DNA of 13,929 nt from Fidelibacterota bacterium (GTDB lineage: Bacteria > Fidelibacterota > UBA2242 > JAFGTP01): contig JAIPJV010000021.1 of assembly GCA_021734005.1 (NCBI GenBank), forward strand, positions 1 to 13,929, in the 5' to 3' direction. The stretch's first letter is position 1. Each line of letters begins with the position of its first letter. Shown piece by piece: positions 8,198 to 13,929 of this stretch. The notes beneath the pieces are model-generated. The model did not search any database, was not told where the DNA came from, and saw only the letters and a program-made list of their open reading frames with translations. The position numbers and the translations under genes are program-made.

Positions 8198-9202
8198 ATG
8201 AAAGCAGCATTATTTGACGGTTCTCAAAAACTAAAAATTATAGATAAAGAAAAGCCGGCTATTGACAAAGGGCAGGTTCTGCTCAAGGTTGCTGCCTGTG
8301 GCGTTTGTGGCACCGACATTAAGATTCTGGATGGCCAGTCCCATTCCAATCCTCCAGTTGTCCTCGGTCATGAATTTTGTGGAGAAGTGGTAGAAACTGG
8401 CGCTGAAGTCGCTGAGCTTGCAAAAGGGGATTTTGTTAGTGTTGACCCTAATATCTATTGTGGTAAATGCAGATTTTGTAGAAAAGGACAGATCAACCTG
8501 TGTGAAAATCTGACAGCCATAGGTGTCGATATCGATGGCGGATTTGCAGAATGTTGTGCTGTACCTACCGGGCAATGTTACACACTGAGTAAAAAACCGA
8601 TCATAAATGCTGCTCTTATGGAACCCCTTTCCTGTGCAATATATGGCATTCAAAAGGCTGATATTGAAGTCGGCGATCGTGTGGTTATCATTGGCGCGGG
8701 AATGATCGGAATTATGATGATAAAGTTAAGCCAGCTAGCCGGAGCTTCGCAAATAAATGTACTGGAAATTGATGAAAAAAGACGCCAATATGCGCTTGAT
8801 AATGGGGCTGACAGAGCTTTTGATCCCGCAGCTGAAATACATAAAATCCAAAAATTAAAGCAGGAAGACTGTGATGCAGTTATTGAATGTGCCGGAAATA
8901 CCACTACTGCAAAATTGAGCATTGATCTGGTACGTCCCGGGGGAACTGTCGTATTTTTTGGCGTTGTTCCAAATAATGAAGTAATTAACTTAAGACCCTA
9001 CCAAATATATAAAAAGGATTTGACTCTGAGAGGCTCATTTCTTAACCCTTTTACTTTTTCTACTGCGTCTGATTTGATTAACAGCGGAAAAATTGATTTT
9101 AGTTCAATCGATATTGCCAGATATTCTCTAGAAAATATTCAGGCTGCAATAGCCAATCACAAAGGGAAAAATAATTTGAAAACAATGATAGAATTTATTT
9201 AA
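8198..9202 (+). CDS. Zinc-dependent medium-chain alcohol/polyol dehydrogenase
   Basis: This is a cytoplasmic NAD-type MDR oxidoreductase of 334 aa, close to the usual 340-350. Catalytic zinc ligands are C37 (in CGVCGTD), H58 with E59 (GHE), and probably E142 (MEPLSC), which is the sorbitol-dehydrogenase-like arrangement. Structural zinc cysteines are C88, C91, C94 and C102. The Rossmann motif GAGMIG is at 166-171. The acidic E190/D192 at the end of the second strand suggests NAD(H) rather than NADP(H). The substrate cannot be read from sequence; relatives oxidise sorbitol, threonine, galactitol phosphate and other polyols or sugars. I chose ATG 8198; GTG 8192 is an alternative two codons upstream. 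Its place between the permeases and a GH130 suggests it oxidises a sugar or polyol released from the imported glycan (inference). Confidence 0.92.
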   Translation: MKAALFDGSQKLKIIDKEKPAIDKGQVLLKVAACGVCGTDIKILDGQSHSNPPVVLGHEFCGEVVETGAEVAELAKGDFVSVDPNIYCGKCRFCRKGQINLCENLTAIGVDIDGGFAECCAVPTGQCYTLSKKPIINAALMEPLSCAIYGIQKADIEVGDRVVIIGAGMIGIMMIKLSQLAGASQINVLEIDEKRRQYALDNGADRAFDPAAEIHKIQKLKQEDCDAVIECAGNTTTAKLSIDLVRPGGTVVFFGVVPNNEVINLRPYQIYKKDLTLRGSFLNPFTFSTASDLINSGKIDFSSIDIARYSLENIQAAIANHKGKNNLKTMIEFI

Positions 9203-9223
9203 AAACTGAAAGGATCTATTGCA

Positions 9224-10138
9224 ATGAAACTAAAGCGTATTAGTAAAAAACCAATTTTCGAAGTAAACAAAGATCACGATTGGGAAAAAGGCGCTGTATT
9301 TAATAGTGGTGCTGTCTATGAAAATGGGCTGTATCATATGCTCTATCGAGCAACTGATATTGGTAGTCATGCTAGTTACGGTGAATATATCAATACTTTG
9401 GGTTATGCCGTAAGTAAAGATCTGAAAACCTGGCATAGATTAGAAAAACCAGTTTTGAAAAATGATGTACCACAAGAAAAACGGGGCCCTGAAGATCCTC
9501 GAATTGTGAAAATTGATGATACTTTTTATATGACCTATACAGGTTTTGGTGATCGGTTCCCGGGAGATTATCGTATTTGTCTTGCCACAAGCAAGGATTT
9601 GGTTAATTGGGAACGTAAAGGGGTAGTACTGGATGAAGAAAATAAAAATTCTGCTTTTTTCCCGCAAAAATTTGGTGATGAATATTTACTTTTACATAGA
9701 AGGCAACCTGATATATGGATAGCATCTACTAAAAATATGAAGGATTTCTATAACCATACAAAGATAATGACTACTTTGCCTGAACATGAATGGGAAAGTG
9801 TCAGAATTGGAATTGCCGGTCCACCGGTTGATCATCCCCGAGGCTGGCTTTTGTTTTATCATGCTGTAGATTCAAAAAATCGTTACAGATTGGGTGTTGC
9901 TCTTCTTGATAAAAAGAATCCCCGCAAAGTATTAGCTCGCCATAAAAAGCCAGTTATTGAACCAGAATTGGAGTGGGAAAAAGAAGGCTATGTTCCGGAT
10001 GTGATTTTCAGTTGCGCTACTATTGAGCGAGAAAGCCGCTATGAAGTTATTTACGCCGGTGCAGACAAGGCCATTGGTGCAGCTTATATTAACAAAGATG
10101 ATGTGAAATTTGATGATAAAGACTGGCTAACAGAATGA
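9224..10138 (+). CDS. GH130 family enzyme, cytoplasmic; likely beta-mannoside phosphorylase
   Basis: This 304-aa five-bladed beta-propeller protein has no signal peptide, so it should act in the cytoplasm on imported sugar. GH130 hallmarks are LYRA at 40-43, RGPEDPRIV at 87-95 with D91 as the likely proton-donor aspartate, FYMTYTG at 101-107, LHRRQPDIW at 157-165, FYHAVD at 211-216, and YAGADKAIGAA at 277-287. Characterised GH130 members are phosphorylases (mannosyl-glucose, mannan oligosaccharides) or beta-1,2-mannosidases. Phosphorylases keep basic residues for phosphate, and H158, R159 and R160 fit that role, so I lean to phosphorolysis giving mannose 1-phosphate. The exact linkage is unknown. 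AAGGAT lies about 9 nt before ATG 9224. The end overlaps the next gene by ATGA (4 nt). Confidence 0.92.
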   Translation: MKLKRISKKPIFEVNKDHDWEKGAVFNSGAVYENGLYHMLYRATDIGSHASYGEYINTLGYAVSKDLKTWHRLEKPVLKNDVPQEKRGPEDPRIVKIDDTFYMTYTGFGDRFPGDYRICLATSKDLVNWERKGVVLDEENKNSAFFPQKFGDEYLLLHRRQPDIWIASTKNMKDFYNHTKIMTTLPEHEWESVRIGIAGPPVDHPRGWLLFYHAVDSKNRYRLGVALLDKKNPRKVLARHKKPVIEPELEWEKEGYVPDVIFSCATIERESRYEVIYAGADKAIGAAYINKDDVKFDDKDWLTE

Positions 10139-11355
10139 AGGCAAAAAAAATAATTTTAACTCTATTAACATTTGTATTGCTAATTTTTTCTGGATTCTGT
10201 CAAAAAGAACCAGATTTTCCGGTCAATTTATCCCATGCTTTGCATCTGACTGACAGTATCAAAATTGATGGAGATCCGTTGGCATTTATCTGGATCTATG
10301 CTGATCATCCTGAATATAAACCTGCCAAAGCACCTGGTGAGGGAATTGCCTGCGTTGATGACGTTGGGCGATTTCTTGAAGTCTTAGAACAGGCCATTCT
10401 TGATTATAATAAGAAGGAATTTGTTGATCTGAGTAAAAAAATGACCCGCTTTTTACTCTATATGGAAAAAGAGGGACAGTGGTACAATTTCATATTTGCA
10501 GATGGAAGTATTAATAAAAGCCATATAAACAGTAAATTGGATTTTGGGTTTTGGGCTGTTCGGGGATTGCGTGGTTTGGCTGCTTCCTATAGAGTTTTAC
10601 AGAAGCATGCTCCACATTCTGGATTAATGGATTCTGTAAAGCGCTCTATTCATAGATCTGAAAAATATTTCACCAACGAGGCCCTGGATAGCCCTGATGA
10701 TGGCTATCTTTTAAAACAGGCGCCTGATATGACTTCAGAATTACTCCTGGTCTTGACAAAACTCCATGAAACCAGTGATTTCAATTACAAATCAGAAATC
10801 CAAAATATTGCTCAAAGTCTGGTAAAAAATCAATTTAAAAAACATGGCCACGAATTAAATGGAATGTATTTTTGCTGGAAAAATATCTGGCATAGCTGGA
10901 GTAATAATCAAGCACTGGCCCTTATGAAGGCTTACCAAATAACTGGCAATCAAGAATTATTGGGAAGCGTAAAAAGATGGGGGGATAATTTCATTAGATT
11001 TGTGATTGATAATAATTTTCCGGCTAATATTGAGCTCCAGGATGAAGGTAAGGGTAAAATTGAAATTTATCCTCAAATAGCCTATGGAATGACCTCTATG
11101 TATCGCGGGATTGTTGAACTTTATAAAATAACCAACCAAGAAAAATATAAAACTCAGGCTGAAAGAATTTTTGGATGGTATGAAGGAGAGAATCTCGCTG
11201 GAGTTCAAATGTACGATCCTGAAACCGGGCGATGTTTTGACGGCATTAACAAAGAGAATGTGAATAAAAATTCAGGAGCAGAATCAACAATAGAATGCTT
11301 ATTGGCACTCTTTACCCAACATAAATATTCAAAGAGGCAGGAATGGCAGAAGTAA
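10135..11355 (+). CDS. Exported (alpha/alpha)-toroid-like protein, possible glycosidase, family not recognised
   Basis: This 406-aa protein begins MKAKK followed by a hydrophobic stretch and SGFCQKEP with C22, which reads as a lipoprotein-like signal although F before the cysteine is not the standard lipobox residue. The mature part is mostly helices with repeating aromatic and glycine turns (GFWAVRGLRGLAAS at 138-151, YCW-type segments, IYPQIAYG near 311), which suggests an (alpha/alpha) toroid as in AGE-type epimerases and helical glycosidases. Acidic motifs that could be catalytic are ACVDDVGR at 72-79 and NSGAEST at 379-385. I cannot name a family or reaction. ATG 10135 overlaps the GH130 stop (ATGA) and its own 3' end overlaps the ATPase by 13 nt, so its synthesis is tightly coupled to both. 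It probably acts on the same glycan in the periplasm or on the membrane. Confidence 0.8.
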   Translation: MKAKKIILTLLTFVLLIFSGFCQKEPDFPVNLSHALHLTDSIKIDGDPLAFIWIYADHPEYKPAKAPGEGIACVDDVGRFLEVLEQAILDYNKKEFVDLSKKMTRFLLYMEKEGQWYNFIFADGSINKSHINSKLDFGFWAVRGLRGLAASYRVLQKHAPHSGLMDSVKRSIHRSEKYFTNEALDSPDDGYLLKQAPDMTSELLLVLTKLHETSDFNYKSEIQNIAQSLVKNQFKKHGHELNGMYFCWKNIWHSWSNNQALALMKAYQITGNQELLGSVKRWGDNFIRFVIDNNFPANIELQDEGKGKIEIYPQIAYGMTSMYRGIVELYKITNQEKYKTQAERIFGWYEGENLAGVQMYDPETGRCFDGINKENVNKNSGAESTIECLLALFTQHKYSKRQEWQK

Positions 11356-12428
11356 AATTAAAAAATGTGATTAAAAAGTTTGAAGATGTAGAGGCTGTTA
11401 AAAATATAAATTTGACAGTTAAGGATGGAGAATTTCTGGTGCTAGTCGGTCCTTCCGGCTGTGGTAAATCAACAACTCTCCGGCTGGTAGCTGGGTTGGA
11501 AAGTTGTACAAGCGGCGAAATTTTTATAGGTGACACTCTGGTTAACGATATTTCGCCTAAGGATAGAGATATTTCTATGGTTTTCCAAAATTATGCCCTC
11601 TATCCTCATATGACAGTCTATGATAATCTTGCATTTGGCTTAAAGATGCGTAAATATGATAAAGAAAAAATAGATGAAAGGGTGAAGGATGCGGCTGAAA
11701 TTCTGCAGATCACGCCCTTGATGGATAGAAAACCCAAGCAACTCTCAGGTGGGCAACAACAAAGAGTGGCCCTGGGACGAGCAATTGTCAGAGACCCGAA
11801 TGTATTCCTTTTTGATGAGCCACTTTCCAACCTTGACGCTAAATTGCGAGTAGATATGCGCACCGAGATTAAGAAGATACACAAAAAAATTCAATCAACA
11901 ATTATTTATGTTACTCATGACCAAACTGAAGCAATGACCCTAGGAGATCGGATTGCTGTGATGGAGGATGGAATGATTCATCAATTGAACTCGCCAATTG
12001 AAGTTTATGACTCACCGGCTGATAAATTCGTAGCTGGATTCATTGGCAGCCCGGCCATGAATTTCTTTGAGACCAATATTGATGGAGGGAAAATATATTT
12101 TGAAGATAAAAAGTACTCTTTACCGATCATAGAAAAACATGAAAATGTTTTGAGTGGTGATCGTGAAAAGGTGACAATGGGAATTCGACCGGAAGATTTA
12201 CATTTGAAGAAAAAAGGTGAGGTTTTCTTTCCTCTGGAAGTTAAGGTTGAAGTAGTTGAAACTATGGGCGATGAGGTAATTTTATATTTGCTGGCCGGAA
12301 ATGATAAACTTACCTGCAAAACCACCCAATATTATCCCGAACTGGAGCAAAAAAATAAGTTGACAGTCTTTGTAGATATGGATCAGGTGCATTTTTTTGA
12401 CGATGAAACCGGGAAAACCTTGGTCTAA
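11343..12428 (+). CDS. Sugar ABC transporter ATP-binding protein, MsmX/UgpC/MalK-type
   Basis: This cytoplasmic ATPase of 361 aa powers the importer formed by the two permeases. The motifs are complete: Walker A GPSGCGKST at 36-44, Q-loop Q82, signature LSGGQQQR at 134-141, Walker B with D158-E159, D-loop SNLDAK, and switch H192. After residue ~235 (GSPAMNFF) comes the regulatory C-terminal OB/TOBE region of the CUT1 family, including GIRPEDLHL. ATG 11343 is preceded closely by AGAGG and lies inside the end of the previous gene. The ATPase is placed after the catabolic genes rather than next to the permeases, but it is the only ATPase in the window and is the obvious partner. Some MsmX-type ATPases serve several importers, so sharing is possible. 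Confidence 0.97.
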   Translation: MAEVKLKNVIKKFEDVEAVKNINLTVKDGEFLVLVGPSGCGKSTTLRLVAGLESCTSGEIFIGDTLVNDISPKDRDISMVFQNYALYPHMTVYDNLAFGLKMRKYDKEKIDERVKDAAEILQITPLMDRKPKQLSGGQQQRVALGRAIVRDPNVFLFDEPLSNLDAKLRVDMRTEIKKIHKKIQSTIIYVTHDQTEAMTLGDRIAVMEDGMIHQLNSPIEVYDSPADKFVAGFIGSPAMNFFETNIDGGKIYFEDKKYSLPIIEKHENVLSGDREKVTMGIRPEDLHLKKKGEVFFPLEVKVEVVETMGDEVILYLLAGNDKLTCKTTQYYPELEQKNKLTVFVDMDQVHFFDDETGKTLV

Positions 12429-12450
12429 TCATGGGATTCCATGATTTTTT
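12427..12450 (+). terminator. Hairpin plus T-run, probable (partial) intrinsic terminator
   Basis: AATCATGG (12427-12434), loop GATT, then CCATGATT (12439-12446) form a perfect 8-bp stem. A run of six T overlaps and follows the stem (12445-12450). It starts within the ATPase stop codon. The stem is AT-rich, so termination may be partial, which would lower expression of the last GH130 gene relative to the genes before it. Confidence 0.6.
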
Positions 12451-12470
12451 AATTACATAAAAATTAATAT

Positions 12471-12476
12471 GAGGAG
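12471..12476 (+). promoter_or_regulatory. Strong Shine-Dalgarno for the second GH130 gene
   Basis: GAGGAG lies 6 nt before ATG 12483. It is the best ribosome binding site in the window and settles the start. A gene after a hairpin with its own strong SD suggests independent translation rather than coupling. Confidence 0.7.
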
Positions 12477-12482
12477 AGCGAG

Positions 12483-13523
12483 ATGGGAAGATTAAAAATA
12501 GGGTCATTTTTATCATTTTTAATAATTATTAGTCTGTCCTTTCAATTCTGTGGCCAATCCAGCCAGAATGATCTGCCGGAATGGGCTATTGGTCCCTTTG
12601 CTAGATATGAGAAAAACCCAATTCTTGAACCAGTAGGCAAAGGATTTGAGTCCGACAATGTGTATAATCCGGGCGTGATTATTACTGATCAAGAAATACC
12701 TGCTTATCCGGAATTACCTGATACTCAATTCTTTATGTTTTATCGGGCTGAAAATCAGCAGGATCGATCTTCAATTGGTCTAGCTCTGAGTGATGATGGC
12801 TATCGTTTTCGGCGCTATGATGCTAATCCAATTTTAAAGCCGACTAAGGATTATGAATTACCCGGTGGCTGTGAAGACGCCAGAATAATTAAGCACAATG
12901 AAAAATATTACATGTATTATACTGGTTTTCACGCTGGTAAAGGTGATCATATTAGTTTGTGTGTCGCTGTTTCATATGACTTGCTTAATTGGGATAAAAA
13001 AGGACCAATTTTTGACCAAAAAATGAAGAATGGCGCGGTAGTAACTAATCCGGAAAATGAAGCGGTCAGGATTAATGGAAAATTTATAATGTATTCATCA
13101 ATTGGTGGTGAACCCTACATTTCCTATTCTGATGACCTGGTTAACTGGGAATTGCATAAACTGGGAAATCTTGCTATTACTGATGAGTACAAGCCCTGGG
13201 AGTTCTGCATTGCTAAAACAGATTACAAGAAACCTAATGATACGATCTTGTTATTTTTGGGCGGTACTATGGCACCGATGATGAAAGAGGATAAAGAATG
13301 GCATTATGCTATTAGTGAGGCAGCTTTTTCTCGGGAAAATCCCGAAAAAATGATCGGGATTCTGGATCGACCGGTTATTATACCTGAAAAAGATTATGAA
13401 ATACAGGGTAAAATTCAAAATACTGTCTTCATGAATACATTGGTAAAGCATGATAAGGCCTGGTGGATGTATTATGGTGGTGCCGACCATGTAACCTGTC
13501 TGGCAAAATCCAAAGTAAAATAA
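12483..13523 (+). CDS. Exported GH130 family protein (lipoprotein-like), likely hydrolase type
   Basis: This 346-aa protein starts with a signal peptide: basic MGRLK, a hydrophobic core, and QFC with C23, then GQSSQ. It is probably lipid-anchored, but F before the cysteine is atypical. The rest is a GH130 five-bladed propeller: RYEKNPIL at 41-48, FYRAE at 86-90, GGCEDARII at 128-136 with D132 as the likely catalytic aspartate, YYMYYTGFH at 142-150, and YYGGAD near the C-terminus. Where the cytoplasmic GH130 at 9224 has LHRRQP, this protein has IMYSSIGG (202-209), so the candidate phosphate-binding H/R residues are missing. Together with its exported location, this suggests a hydrolase (mannosidase-like) rather than a phosphorylase. 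Substrate and linkage are not known. It follows the hairpin after the ATPase gene and is the last gene of the + strand cluster. Confidence 0.9.
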   Translation: MGRLKIGSFLSFLIIISLSFQFCGQSSQNDLPEWAIGPFARYEKNPILEPVGKGFESDNVYNPGVIITDQEIPAYPELPDTQFFMFYRAENQQDRSSIGLALSDDGYRFRRYDANPILKPTKDYELPGGCEDARIIKHNEKYYMYYTGFHAGKGDHISLCVAVSYDLLNWDKKGPIFDQKMKNGAVVTNPENEAVRINGKFIMYSSIGGEPYISYSDDLVNWELHKLGNLAITDEYKPWEFCIAKTDYKKPNDTILLFLGGTMAPMMKEDKEWHYAISEAAFSRENPEKMIGILDRPVIIPEKDYEIQGKIQNTVFMNTLVKHDKAWWMYYGGADHVTCLAKSKVK

Positions 13524-13660
13524 AAGATATTTTAATAATGTTTAAACACCTTTTAAACAGCGTTTAAAAATTAATATTTTAGTAATAGATTAAATTATAG
13601 CCGCATTGATTGAAACCATCCATATCATCCAACCATCCAATTCCCTCCTACCTCATTTCC
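13524..13660. other. Convergent intergenic region with alternative hairpins
   Basis: This stretch lies between the converging GH130 gene and the - strand gene. GTTTAAA (13540-13546) can pair with TTTAAAC (13552-13558). The same TTTTAAAC (13551-13558) can instead pair with GTTTAAAA (13562-13569) across the loop AGC. The arms are AT-rich and weak and there is no long T-run, so a terminator role for both converging genes is possible but not certain. Confidence 0.4.
13614..13640. repeat. Short imperfect tandem repeat, AACCATCC-type unit
   Basis: Three units of 8-9 bp follow each other: AACCATCC, ATATCATCC, AACCATCC, then AA. On the - strand this reads as GGATG-rich repeats just after the stop of the - strand gene. 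It contains five GG pairs with short spacers. Confidence 0.55.
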
Positions 13661-13929
13661 CTATTCCTCAAACCAAACCGGATTGGTAAGCGCGAAATTG
13701 CCTTTTGATGTAATCAGTTCTGAGCGGATGTATCCCTCTCGAGGGAGATTGGTCAGAGAGAGTTCCTTTTCAAATTGGAGGCTATTAGTATTGTAAGTGT
13801 TGATTAAGACCTCTTGATTGCCTTCATAATTTGAGATATAACTTTTAATTTGATCAATTTTTCCAAAGAAATCTGTTGATCTGGCCGATATTTTAAGAGC
13901 ATTGGGTTTGCCTGCCAGAGTTTCGCCAA
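13661..13929 (-). CDS. C-terminal 88 residues of a - strand protein, probably PHP-domain/CehA-McbA-type metallohydrolase (5' end outside window)
   Basis: Reading the - strand from the right edge, the frame is open from 13927 down to a TAG at 13661-13663, with no stop in 88 codons. The end of the product reads GYIRSELI, then FALTNPVWFEE. A G-Y-[IV]-R-x-E strand followed by A-x-TNP-[IV]-[WY] at the very C-terminus is typical of CehA/McbA-type PHP metallohydrolases and related phosphoesterases. The preceding part is a beta-rich sequence (ALKISARSTDF, QEVLINTYNT) that fits their C-terminal sandwich domain. The catalytic metal-binding part is off the window, so the function is tentative. The gene converges on the glycan cluster and is unlikely to belong to its operon. 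Confidence 0.72.
   Translation of the reverse strand, partial: GETLAGKPNALKISARSTDFFGKIDQIKSYISNYEGNQEVLINTYNTNSLQFEKELSLTNLPREGYIRSELITSKGNFALTNPVWFEE

Noticed and set aside
8231..8653. 140-codon open frame on the - strand
   Set aside because: It lies wholly inside the dehydrogenase gene, whose motifs are unambiguous; the antisense product has no recognisable domain.
12005..12325. 106-codon open frame on the - strand
   Set aside because: It is antisense to the C-terminal region of the ABC ATPase and has low-complexity S/K/F composition; a shadow.
12445..12470. Sigma-70-like promoter before the second GH130
   Set aside because: The stretch is AT-rich with several -10-like hexamers but no convincing -35 at the right spacing, so I do not call it.
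13540..13569. Repeated TTTAAAC blocks as a CRISPR array
   Set aside because: Units are 8 bp with 3-4 bp spacing, far too short for repeats and spacers; they are better explained as hairpin arms.

Overview
The window looks like part of a glycan-uptake and breakdown locus from a Gram-negative bacterium of the Calditrichota / KSB1 / Marinimicrobia / Ignavibacteria type. The best taxonomic clue is the C-terminus of the first protein, which carries the YPNPFNPET-type sorting domain typical of type IX secretion (T9SS) cargo in those lineages. The DNA is AT-rich, and several proteins carry lipoprotein-like signal peptides with unusual lipoboxes. The lineage is an inference; no rRNA or marker gene is present.

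Layout. Ten genes run on the + strand from the left edge to 13523, with gaps of at most a few tens of bases and several overlaps, so they probably form one operon. In order: (1) a 5'-truncated secreted protein with an all-helical toroid-like catalytic region, two Ig/PKD-like domains, a LamG domain and the T9SS tail; (2) a lipoprotein resembling clan GH-L / GH94-like (alpha/alpha)6 glycosidases, whose signal peptide lies upstream of any ATG/GTG/TTG; (3) a sugar-binding lipoprotein; (4, 5) two MalF/MalG-type permeases; (6) a zinc-dependent medium-chain dehydrogenase; (7) a cytoplasmic GH130 enzyme; (8) an exported toroid-like protein of unrecognised family; (9) an MsmX/UgpC/MalK-type ABC ATPase; (10) a second GH130 enzyme with an export/lipoprotein signal. 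A hairpin plus T-run lies between genes 9 and 10. Beyond 13523 is a short AT-rich intergenic stretch with alternative hairpins and a small tandem repeat. It is followed on the - strand by the 3' end of a gene, probably a PHP/CehA-McbA-type metallohydrolase, entering from the right edge.

How the genes may work together (inference). Secreted and lipid-anchored enzymes (genes 1, 2, 8, 10) trim a polysaccharide or glycoconjugate outside the inner membrane. The binding protein, two permeases and ATPase (3, 4, 5, 9) import the oligosaccharide. The cytoplasmic GH130 (7) cleaves it, probably by phosphorolysis, and the dehydrogenase (6) oxidises a released sugar or polyol. GH130 enzymes known so far act on beta-mannosides, so a mannose-containing glycan is the leading substrate guess. 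There is no SusC/SusD pair, TonB receptor or regulator in the window. The arrangement, with three helical-toroid proteins and two GH130s around one ABC importer in a T9SS-bearing organism, is the most interesting thing here.
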